DNA from: Xylanimonas cellulosilytica DSM 15894
GTDB taxonomy: Bacteria; Actinomycetota; Actinomycetes; Actinomycetales; Cellulomonadaceae
Length of the DNA stretch: 64,000 nt
Assembly: GCF_000024965.1 (NCBI RefSeq)
Contig: NC_013530.1
Coordinates: 868,001 to 932,000 of the forward strand
Reading direction: 5' to 3'
In this document: positions 25,519 through 32,637 of the stretch, piece by piece
Numbering within the stretch: position 1 is the first letter of the stretch
How the letters are laid out: each line of letters opens with the position of its first letter
The notes under the pieces: model-generated
Databases searched by the model: none
The model's input: the letters and a program-made list of their open reading frames with translations, nothing else
What the model was told of the DNA's origin: nothing
Program-made: the position numbers and the translations under genes

Positions 25519-25529
25519 GGTGAGTCTCC

Positions 25530-26531
25530 TCAGGCGCTCCTGGTGGGACGCGAAGCCCGACGTCGCGCGATCAGAGCGTCGGCGAACCGGTCGGTCTCCT
25601 CGCGCACTCGCTGGAAGGCATCGACGGCGTCGTCGCTGAGTTCCGCGGCGAGGCGGTCGATGTCGTAGTGCTCCGTCCAGCCGGCGAGCTCGGTCCAGGT
25701 GATGACGAACGACGGCGTCGACCGTGTGGTGGGCGCAGGCGGAGCGGGATCCGCGGGCTCGGGCGTTGGCACGTCCGGGAGGGCTGGCGGGTCGGGCAGT
25801 GGGGGGACGGCCTGGAGACGTCGGGGCCGGGCGGCGGCGGGCGGCTCGGGTGAGTTCCGTAGCCGCTCGATCTGGTCCTTCACGTGGTCGTAGGCGGTGC
25901 GGGCGTTCCTCATGCCGTCGTCGATGTCACGGAGCTCGGCGCGGATCATCTGCCGCAGGCCCTCGGTCAGCTTCTCGTCGTCGGCAAGGTGACGGAGCTC
26001 GGCGATCTTCTCCAGGTTGTTGTAGGAGGCGCGTCCGGTCACGGTCTCGGCGGCGCGGCGTCGGGACTTGCCGAACCCCGCGGAGGCGGGGTCGTCCGGT
26101 GGTGCCCCCAGGGCACCACCGGAGGAACCGGGCATACGGGACCCGAAGCGGGTGGCGGACTGACGGCGTTCGGCCTCTTCCCTTTCGAGCGTGAGCAGCT
26201 CCTCGTACAGTTCCGACGCCTCGACCGGACTGAGGTCCTTGCGCTGACCGTTCTCGTCCCGCTCGGCGAGCAACAGGTGGAGGCGGTCGGTCACGCCGGA
26301 GCGGACCCAGACGTCGACACGCTTCCAGCCGAGCTTCCGGATGGCTTCGAGGCGCCGCCACCCGCAGATCAGGACGCCGTCGGGTGCGACGGTGAGGGGC
26401 TGCAGCAGCCCGAGCCGGTGGATCGACGCGGCGAGCGCGTCGATGTCGCCGAGGTCGCGGCGGTGGCGGGATCCGACCTGGATCGAGTCGACCTGCCGGA
26501 CGGCGGTCGCGTAGGTGGTGGTGTCAGTCAT
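25530..26531 (-). CDS. ParB/Spo0J-like protein
   Basis: 333 aa. The ParB N-terminal CTPase fold is seen in VGSRHRRDLGDIDALAASIH, LGLLQPLTVAPDG and LICGWRRLEAIRKLGW. A helical DNA-binding middle follows (LSPVEASELYEELLTLE) with GRASYNNLEKIAELRHLADD, then a coiled-coil segment and a long Pro-rich linker before a helical C-terminus. It may segregate an extrachromosomal form of the element or regulate the operon. No ParA neighbour is present; the only ParA-like gene is the Tad-locus CpaE. It could be the reader of the GGGGGTACG sites. The start overlaps the upstream gene by 8 bp. Confidence 0.82.
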   Translation of the reverse strand: MTDTTTYATAVRQVDSIQVGSRHRRDLGDIDALAASIHRLGLLQPLTVAPDGVLICGWRRLEAIRKLGWKRVDVWVRSGVTDRLHLLLAERDENGQRKDLSPVEASELYEELLTLEREEAERRQSATRFGSRMPGSSGGALGAPPDDPASAGFGKSRRRAAETVTGRASYNNLEKIAELRHLADDEKLTEGLRQMIRAELRDIDDGMRNARTAYDHVKDQIERLRNSPEPPAAARPRRLQAVPPLPDPPALPDVPTPEPADPAPPAPTTRSTPSFVITWTELAGWTEHYDIDRLAAELSDDAVDAFQRVREETDRFADALIARRRASRPTRSA

Positions 26532-27360
26532 CGTGGTGTCCTTCCGTGGGGCACGTCTGCGCGATGGGGCGGACGACGTCGGGCATGGAGAGCACGTCGA
26601 AGGCCGTCATGCCCGCCGCGGTGAGGTAGAGGGCGCCGCGACCGCTCCAGGTCTCGGCACGGTCCGGGTTCTGGTTGCCGAGCACCGTGCGCAGCATCGC
26701 CAGCCAGCACGGCTTGGAGATGCCGAGGCAGGACAGCGCGGAGTGGTCGCGGCGGAGGTACTCGTACGCCGTCGCCCGGCTCTGGCACTCGGTCAGGCGG
26801 CTGCAGATGTACTCGATGCCAGACTCGGCCAGGTCGCGCGGCCAGCCGATGACCTCGAAGACCTTGACGATCTCACCGACGGCGCCGTCGACCTTCGCCT
26901 TCGCGAGCCGGGCGGCGACGTCGTCCGACGACGACGGCGGTGCGTGGGTGACGACGGCGAGCGGGATGTTGTCGCCGTACTCGTCATCGCGCTCGCCGAA
27001 GCGGTGCGCGTCGTGATGGGCGGAGACGTCGGGCTTGCGGGCCCGGTCGGGCGAGCAGAGCAGGCCCTGGCCGCGGGCCTCGGCGACGAACTCGAGCTTC
27101 ATCGCGCGGGTCAGTACCGCCCAGGGATCGATGGCCTCACGCACCGAGCGGGTGCGCATCAGCTTGATGGCGGCGGGTGCGACGTCCTCGGCATCGAAGC
27201 CGTGGCTGCGGGCGAGCGCGCCGTACTTCTCGATCGCGTACTGGACGACGTGACCGGCCTCGGCATCGTGGCGCCACGCGCCGCCGTCGCCCGCCCGGTG
27301 AAGGCGATCCAGCAGACGCCGGAAACCCTCGGGGGTCAGGAACTCGTCGTTGGCGTTCAT
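26524..27360 (-). CDS. Element protein with sigma-like helical core, unknown function
   Basis: 278 aa, soluble. The stretch FDAEDVAPAAIKLMRTRSV plus WAVLTRAMKLEFVAEARGQ resembles sigma region 2 helices, and a C-terminal part (WLAMLRTVLGNQNPDRAETW) could bind DNA, but no full sigma signature is present. Encoded between a small Pro-rich protein and ParB with overlapping ends, so it is probably a regulator or replication/partition accessory of the element. I do not recognise the family. Confidence 0.65.
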   Translation of the reverse strand: MNANDEFLTPEGFRRLLDRLHRAGDGGAWRHDAEAGHVVQYAIEKYGALARSHGFDAEDVAPAAIKLMRTRSVREAIDPWAVLTRAMKLEFVAEARGQGLLCSPDRARKPDVSAHHDAHRFGERDDEYGDNIPLAVVTHAPPSSSDDVAARLAKAKVDGAVGEIVKVFEVIGWPRDLAESGIEYICSRLTECQSRATAYEYLRRDHSALSCLGISKPCWLAMLRTVLGNQNPDRAETWSGRGALYLTAAGMTAFDVLSMPDVVRPIAQTCPTEGHHDD

Positions 27361-27743
27361 TGGCCCAGTGCCTCACCGGACGGGGCCGCCGACGGCGATC
27401 GGCGCGTGAGCCTGTGGACAACCGGGCTCGTACGCACCCTGTGGGCCGCGTTGCGCGTCGCGATCACTGGGGCGCGACGACCCCGGCGGACCAGCTCGGA
27501 GAACAGGTCGACGCCGCGGCGCGCGACCGTGCCGCTCGCCTGCCCGGGGAGGTCCGCGAGCCGCACCCAGGCCATGCCGGGCTTGCCCTCCGCCGCCGAC
27601 GACGACGGCGCGGCCGCCGGTGATACGCGGACGGACTGCGACGGGTCGCGGTGGACCGCGAGCGGGGACCGCTCCGGGTGAGGCGGTGGGGGTGCGGACT
27701 TCGGGTGCTCGGGGTGGTGCTCGAACGGGTCTGGCTGGTTCAC
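27357..27743 (-). CDS. Small basic Pro/Arg-rich protein, unknown function
   Basis: 128 aa. The N-terminal 50 residues are disordered and Pro/Ser-rich; the C-terminal half is basic (RGVDLFSELVRRGRRAPVIA, HRVRTSPVVHRLTRRSP) and might contact nucleic acid. Start and stop each overlap the neighbouring genes (ATGA-type), which supports real translation within the prim-pol/ParB operon. No family recognised. Confidence 0.6.
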   Translation of the reverse strand: MNQPDPFEHHPEHPKSAPPPPHPERSPLAVHRDPSQSVRVSPAAAPSSSAAEGKPGMAWVRLADLPGQASGTVARRGVDLFSELVRRGRRAPVIATRNAAHRVRTSPVVHRLTRRSPSAAPSGEALGQ

Positions 27744-28657
27744 GGGGTCACCGCCTGGGGTGGCTCGGTGCGGCGGGTCGGGCCGCTTCGGGTGGACAGG
27801 GCCGGCGGTCGGCGAAAGGTGGACCGGATGGTCGCGACGATCTCCGACGGGGCGAGGCCCGCTGCCTGTGCAGCCGGGCCGAGTGCGCCGAGCGTGGACG
27901 CGTGGTCGAACTGCGCGTCCCGCATCTGCCGGGCCGCCCAGAACAGGGCGTAGTTGCGGCCACCCTCGGGGACGGTCCGCAGCCAGTTCGCGATGGCGGT
28001 GGGGTCGGTGCGCCGCGGCGGGGCGGGGATGCCGACGGCGGGCGCGCGGCGGACGGCCCCGTACCCGGGGTCGACGAAGACGTGCAGGGCCTCGGCGTCG
28101 ATTGGCCGCGGCCGGTCCTGGGCGACGGCGCTCAGCGCGTAGGCGACCGAGCCGCCGTCACGTTGCACGGCCGACGGCGGCACGACGACATACCCGCCGT
28201 CACCACGGAAGTCCACGTGCGCGGTCGGGCTCGACCACGAGCGCTGCTCGGTGCCCGCCAGGTGCGGGTAGTAGGCGTGCAGCCCGCCCGACGGCGTCCG
28301 CACCATCCAGGCGAACCCGTCGACGAGTCCGGCCCGTCGCGCCGCCTGGATGGCGGGGAAACCGGTGCGACCGTCGTGGACGTCGACGTCGACGACGTCA
28401 AGCCCGGACATCTCCCCGGTGGGCATCCCGATGTTGGCCCGCGGGGTGGTTCGCCACCATGAGGCCACGCGTTCGGGGTCGGTCGTCGCGTCGAGGAAGC
28501 CGTGCTCGGTCAAAGGGCGCTTGCCACCGACGACGCACGGGAAGACAGGCAAGCCCGCCGCCGCGAGGGCGAGCGCCGCCTCGGCGGTCGACTGCGGCCC
28601 GTCAGGTCCGAAGACGCGGACGACCTCGGCGGGAAGACTGCGCTGGACGTGTTCCAT
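27740..28657 (-). CDS. Bifunctional DNA primase/polymerase (prim-pol, AEP superfamily)
   Basis: 305 aa. The prim-pol domain occupies about residues 20-215: LALAAAGLPVFPCVVGGKRP, IGMPTGEMSGLDVVDVD with metal-binding Asp90/Asp92, and TPSGGLHAYY with His128. It resembles replication primases of plasmids and integrative elements; no helicase domain is attached, so replication would rely on host or other factors. It heads the long transfer operon, and three GGGGGTAC sites, two forming an inverted repeat, lie 36-100 bp upstream of its ATG. Confidence 0.88.
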   Translation of the reverse strand: MEHVQRSLPAEVVRVFGPDGPQSTAEAALALAAAGLPVFPCVVGGKRPLTEHGFLDATTDPERVASWWRTTPRANIGMPTGEMSGLDVVDVDVHDGRTGFPAIQAARRAGLVDGFAWMVRTPSGGLHAYYPHLAGTEQRSWSSPTAHVDFRGDGGYVVVPPSAVQRDGGSVAYALSAVAQDRPRPIDAEALHVFVDPGYGAVRRAPAVGIPAPPRRTDPTAIANWLRTVPEGGRNYALFWAARQMRDAQFDHASTLGALGPAAQAAGLAPSEIVATIRSTFRRPPALSTRSGPTRRTEPPQAVTP

Positions 28658-28692
28658 GCCCGCGACGGTGCAGGGGCAACGTCACCATCTTC

Positions 28693-28757
28693 GTACCCCC
28701 TGACCACGAACGGGCAGGGGGTACATGACGTCGGGGCAGGTCACGGCACGTACCCCC
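28693..28757. promoter_or_regulatory. Operator or origin-like site upstream of prim-pol
   Basis: GTACCCCCTG (28693-28702) and CAGGGGGTAC (28715-28724) form a perfect 10-bp inverted repeat with a 12-bp spacer; a third GTACCCCC lies at 28750-28757. The site sits between the NUDIX gene and the prim-pol start and is the densest intergenic cluster of the element-wide GGGGGTACG motif. It could be an operator, iteron or partition site. Confidence 0.65.
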
Positions 28758-28915
28758 GGAGACGGGAGTCGGCCGGCACCCTCGTGCGCACAGGCCCAAT
28801 GACTCCTTGGCTCGTACGCAAGCCACGAGGATGCGCGCTATGTCGAACGCACCCTCTGAGTATCTGCAGAGTGAAGTGGGGCCAACCGAGTGTTCTCGGC
28901 ACCGGACTCATCGGG

Positions 28916-29791
28916 TCAGGCGGTGTTCGCGTGGGCGGCGATTGGCCACCAGTGTCGGTCGCGAAGCGGGCTTCCTCGGTCCGAGATTGAGAGCCACTGG
29001 CCTTGGATCCTTGGCTCGCCGTGTGCAGCCCAGACGCTGAAGTGGGCGTTCGGCGTCGGCCAGGGGTAGTCCGCGTCCGGGGTGTCGACGATGTTGCGGA
29101 TGAACCCGACGAGCGTCACGGCGGCGGGTCCGCCGAGGATGTCGCGTGTCAGGAGTTCTGCGGTGTTGCGTCCGTCGTCGAGGTCGGGGACGGCGCGGGT
29201 CGGCAGGTCGAGTTTCCCGGTGTCGTCGCGTGCCATGCAGAAGACGTGGTCGCCGCGCTGGATGAGTAGTCGGACGAGTCCGGTGGGTGCGGGAGCCTCG
29301 CCGCCCGGGGAGTAGACGGCGTCTGCTCGGCCCCCAGGTGGAAGCCAAGGCGCGTTCGGGGTCGTGCCGATCAGCTCGGGCGCGGTGGGCCGAGTGATCC
29401 TGCCATCCGTCACCATCAGGCGGGTGAGCAGCGGCAGGAGGTGCGCGTCTGCGAGCTCGAGCCGTGCCGCCTCGGCCAGCGTCACGAAGGTCAACGCGTC
29501 GTGCTCGTCCGGCGCTCGGTTGCCGATGGGACCGTCCCACTCGTGGACGACGAACACGTCCATCTCGTAGTCGTCGGTCTCCACGTGCGCGGCGGGCCGC
29601 ACCGCGCGGGCGGTGATGCCGAGTTCCTCGCGAAGCTCACGCGTCAGGGCGGTTGCCGGGGTCTCGCCGTCCTCGACGTGGCCTCCTGGAAGATCCCACA
29701 CGCCCGGGTACCAGAGCCGGGTGCGTGAGCGCAGGCAGAGCAGTACCCGGTCGCCGTCAAGCAGGACGGCCGCTGCGATCCGATCTCTCAC
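28916..29791 (-). CDS. NUDIX hydrolase, probably with a second degenerate NUDIX-like half
   Basis: 291 aa. The Nudix box GGHVEDGETPATALTRELRE plus ELGI (about residues 36-59) has the consensus Gx5Ex7REUxEExGU, so the N-terminal domain should hydrolyse a nucleoside-diphosphate-linked substrate. The C-terminal half (LVRLLIQRGDHVFCMARDD ... HFSVWAAHGEPRIQG) has similar strand order but no box, suggesting an inactive second domain for substrate recognition. It precedes a carbamoyltransferase-like gene on the same strand (24-bp gap). Substrate unknown. Confidence 0.87.
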   Translation of the reverse strand: MRDRIAAAVLLDGDRVLLCLRSRTRLWYPGVWDLPGGHVEDGETPATALTRELREELGITARAVRPAAHVETDDYEMDVFVVHEWDGPIGNRAPDEHDALTFVTLAEAARLELADAHLLPLLTRLMVTDGRITRPTAPELIGTTPNAPWLPPGGRADAVYSPGGEAPAPTGLVRLLIQRGDHVFCMARDDTGKLDLPTRAVPDLDDGRNTAELLTRDILGGPAAVTLVGFIRNIVDTPDADYPWPTPNAHFSVWAAHGEPRIQGQWLSISDRGSPLRDRHWWPIAAHANTA

Positions 29792-29815
29792 GGCCGCAGT
29801 GTGCCACCCGCGAGA

Positions 29816-30628
29816 TCAGCCCAACCCGAGGCAGTAGGCCATGACGGCCTGCTGGACCGGCAGCAGGGACACCTTGAACCCGTACCCGACGAACGGCCCG
29901 CCCGGCGCGACGGCGTCGGCGGAGACTTCACGGCCACGGGTGAACGGCGGGCATGGGTTGAGGACTGCTCCCGGCCGGGCCAGCGCCATCAGCTCGGCAG
30001 TGACCTGGTACGGGGCGAGGGCTTCGGCGTGGCGCCCGACGCCGTCGGTCAGGACGACGTCAGCGTCGCGCAGCGCCACCTGCGGGTCCTCCACCACCCT
30101 CGCGCCGGGCGTCGTGAGCTCGGCGGGGCCGCACTGGGTCAGGTCGAGGCCGAGCACGCGGGCGATCTCGTGCCAGGCGCGCGCGATGTTGCCGTCTGCG
30201 CCCACGAACACAAACTTCGCCGACGTGATATCTCGTGACTGGGCGAGGGTGTAGACGTCTGAGAGGACCTCGCACGGGTGGTTCACGTCGGTCATCGCGT
30301 TGACCACCGGCAGGCCGTCGGTGGCGGCGAGCCGGTCGAGGACCGCGATGTCGCGGTGGCGCACAACCATGAGGTCGGCCCAGTTGGATAGGTACCCGAC
30401 GACGTCCTCAGCCGCTTCCGGCTTGTCCAAGGTCTCGGGCGGGAACAGCACCGGCTGGAGCCCCATGAGCTGCGCACCACGTTCGAACGTCACCCGGGTG
30501 CCCAGGCTCGACGACGGGAAGAACATCGCCGCGCACCCGTCAGCCCGCGGCCCCGCACCCGCACGGAAGGCATCGGCGAGCGCGAAGACGGCAGCGACAT
30601 CCTCTGCGGCCCACGCGTCGAGTCGCAC
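29816..30628 (-). CDS. Aspartate/ornithine carbamoyltransferase-like protein
   Basis: 270 aa from GTG30628. The fold of the family is clear: a carbamoyl-phosphate loop in SSSLGTRVTFERG (about 39-51), then VNHPCEVLSDVYTLAQ (His117) and a second domain with KFVFVGADGNIARAWHEIAR and LTDGVGRHAE. The canonical S-T-R-T loop reads S-L-G-T-R here, and the protein is shorter than usual (about 310). No other arginine or pyrimidine genes are nearby. It may act on a modified substrate in a pathway with the adjacent NUDIX enzyme; chromosomal housekeeping is unlikely. Confidence 0.8.
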   Translation of the reverse strand: MRLDAWAAEDVAAVFALADAFRAGAGPRADGCAAMFFPSSSLGTRVTFERGAQLMGLQPVLFPPETLDKPEAAEDVVGYLSNWADLMVVRHRDIAVLDRLAATDGLPVVNAMTDVNHPCEVLSDVYTLAQSRDITSAKFVFVGADGNIARAWHEIARVLGLDLTQCGPAELTTPGARVVEDPQVALRDADVVLTDGVGRHAEALAPYQVTAELMALARPGAVLNPCPPFTRGREVSADAVAPGGPFVGYGFKVSLLPVQQAVMAYCLGLG

Positions 30629-30794
30629 CAGGGTGCGGGACGCCGTCTAGGGCTGGTCCTCGTTCACCGGGCGAGTATCACCCACACGCGACAGTCGCAT
30701 CCTGGAGGCGTGCCGCGGTGGACAACTCGCACCGGAGGAACGCGGCGAACCGACCCTCCACCACATCCTGCGGCGCCCATGATAGGACTTGCCC

Positions 30795-30995
30795 ATGACC
30801 GACCCGACGGCTCGTCGCGCACGCAGGCAGCCCGCACGTGTCCTCGTGCTCTGGTTCCTCGGCGCCGCCGCCATCCTGCTGTCCCAGGTCGACGCCCTGG
30901 TCGACTACGCGGCAATCCTTTGGTTCAGTGCGATCGCCCTCTTCTTCACGGCTCTGCTCGCGGCGTCGAAGCAGGCGCCCTCGCCGCGACGGTGA
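30795..30995 (+). CDS. Small two-helix membrane protein
   Basis: 66 aa from ATG30795. A basic N-terminus (TARRARRQPAR) is followed by helix 1 (VLVLWFLGAAAILLSQV) and helix 2 (YAAILWFSAIALFFTALLAA) and a short basic tail. The composition is far from chance for this GC content. Isolated on the plus strand between minus-strand genes, with a weak ribosome site. Unknown function. Confidence 0.5.
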   Translation: MTDPTARRARRQPARVLVLWFLGAAAILLSQVDALVDYAAILWFSAIALFFTALLAASKQAPSPRR

Positions 30996-31187
30996 CCGCC
31001 AACGGGCCGGTGCCGCGGCTGCGGTCCTAGCCGAGCCGGAGATCAGCCGGTCCGGCGGTAGGGCGAGACCGGAGCCCGGGTCCAGCCGCAGCGGGTGTCA
31101 CCCGGTCGCGGGAGACTCGTGCGACAACGCCGCCGGTATCCTCACGCGGCGCCGGCGCACGAGTCGTGCACCGCAGTGGTGCACAAA

Positions 31188-31823
31188 CTAGAGGCGCGAC
31201 TCGATCGCGGCCCGGACGACGTCCTCGGCCGGAGCGTCGTCCGACGTGATGACGAAGCCGGGTCCGAGGACACGCCACCATCCACCGCCGGTCGGCGTGA
31301 CCAACACGTCGCCACTCAGGACGTTCGGGTCGAGGGCGTGCGCCGCGGCGACCCCGTGAACGACCTGCCTGTAGAGCGTCCACGGCGTCTGAGTCTCGAA
31401 ACGGGTTGGCCCGGTGCGCGCACGGCTCGCCTGGCGGAACAGCCCGTCGCAGGCGCGTTGGAGGGCCGGAGCCCAAGCGAGGCCAGTGAACCCGTCGAGA
31501 GGGTCGCCGGTGTCGACGAGGCGTTCGTACGTCGCGCCGATCCATTTCCTCGAGGAACTGGGCGTCGTGGTCTGCGGCGGAGCGTCGCGACGGTCCAGTT
31601 GGATCGCGAGCAGCGCCCGCCACCATCGCAACCAGTCCCGACCGACGGCCTCCAGGTCTTCACCATTGAGGATCGCCGAGGCCGGCGGGGGAATGAGTAG
31701 CGGAGGTGGGACGTCGTCGGACTCGACGACCAAGCCTGTGGCGTCACGGATCCACAGCGCCGCGCTGAGCATCTGGTCGTCGCCGACTCGAAGGCTCCAC
31801 GACGGCCTCTTCGCGAACCGCAT
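31188..31823 (-). CDS. Unknown soluble protein
   Basis: 211 aa. Regular, Trp-rich globular sequence (WLRWWRALLAIQLDRRD, TYERLVDTGDPLDGFTGLAW, TPTGGGWWRVLGPGFVITSD) with no signal peptide or membrane segment. It starts with an ATG after a weak ribosome site and stands alone between the small membrane protein and the Tad-linked membrane protein. No family recognised; the composition supports a real gene. Confidence 0.55.
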   Translation of the reverse strand: MRFAKRPSWSLRVGDDQMLSAALWIRDATGLVVESDDVPPPLLIPPPASAILNGEDLEAVGRDWLRWWRALLAIQLDRRDAPPQTTTPSSSRKWIGATYERLVDTGDPLDGFTGLAWAPALQRACDGLFRQASRARTGPTRFETQTPWTLYRQVVHGVAAAHALDPNVLSGDVLVTPTGGGWWRVLGPGFVITSDDAPAEDVVRAAIESRL

Positions 31824-31890
31824 GGTTGGAGTGTCCAGGATCGGCGCCGCGGCCGCCTCACCATCCGAGGGCCTCAGCGCCGCAGGCAGG

Positions 31891-32637
31891 TCAAGCAGGT
31901 CTCGCGACAGGACGTCGGCTGATGTTGTCGTCGAGGGGTGTGCGTTGGCCGCGTGGCCGTCCGGTCATGCGCCAGCTTCCCTCTTCGACGGGCTCGAGCC
32001 CGTGGGCGGCATACACCGGCACGAGGTCGCGGTGCCGGGCGATGAGACCGAGGGTGCCGTCGGGTCTGGCGAGCTCCTCGGCGAGCCTGAAGATGATGTC
32101 GGCACCTGGGAGGTCGCAGCCGGGACGCCGTGCGAAGCCCGTCCCTACCCAGTCGGCTGCCGGGACGGTCTGCTCCTCGGTGATGTGGGCCGGGTCCTTC
32201 GCTTTCCAGATGCTGTTCCGCGCGTGCTGCATCCATAGCCCGATTACGAGTAGGACCACGGCGAGCGGCATCACGACCGCGAACAGCGCGGTCGCGACCC
32301 GAGGCGCAAGTGCCCAGAGCTCTAGGCAGAGCGCGACGCCGACCACGAACCCGACCGCGACCAACAGCGCTGTGCGGACCTTGCTCCCGGGCCTCGTCCG
32401 CTGCCGGCGCAGGTTCGCGACGACGACGCGGTCCCGGTGCCACGTGCCCGGCGTCAGCGCAATCAGCGCGAACGGCACCACGGTCGCTGCGGCCTCGACC
32501 CGCCGTAGCCATACCGGGTTCGGTCGGTTCGGGCCGCTCAGCCAGCGTGGGCTCTCGCGCCGGGAGAAGGCGAGCGCCATCGTCCACGCGCAGCCCGGCA
32601 GGTCGCGCACCCGCATGCGACGCATGCCGTGGTTCAC
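31891..32637 (-). CDS. Membrane protein at the end of the Tad locus, unknown function
   Basis: 248 aa. Hydrophobic segments at about residues 48-63 (AAATVVPFALIALTPG), 89-112 (ALLVAVGFVVGVALCLELWA) and 114-137 predict three helices. A cytoplasmic tail follows with FRLAEELARPDGTLGLIARH and VYAAHGLEPVEEG. The start overlaps the stop of the LysM/BTAD gene (ATGA), so it belongs to the same transcript as the pilus genes. No family recognised. Confidence 0.65.
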   Translation of the reverse strand: MNHGMRRMRVRDLPGCAWTMALAFSRRESPRWLSGPNRPNPVWLRRVEAAATVVPFALIALTPGTWHRDRVVVANLRRQRTRPGSKVRTALLVAVGFVVGVALCLELWALAPRVATALFAVVMPLAVVLLVIGLWMQHARNSIWKAKDPAHITEEQTVPAADWVGTGFARRPGCDLPGADIIFRLAEELARPDGTLGLIARHRDLVPVYAAHGLEPVEEGSWRMTGRPRGQRTPLDDNISRRPVARPA

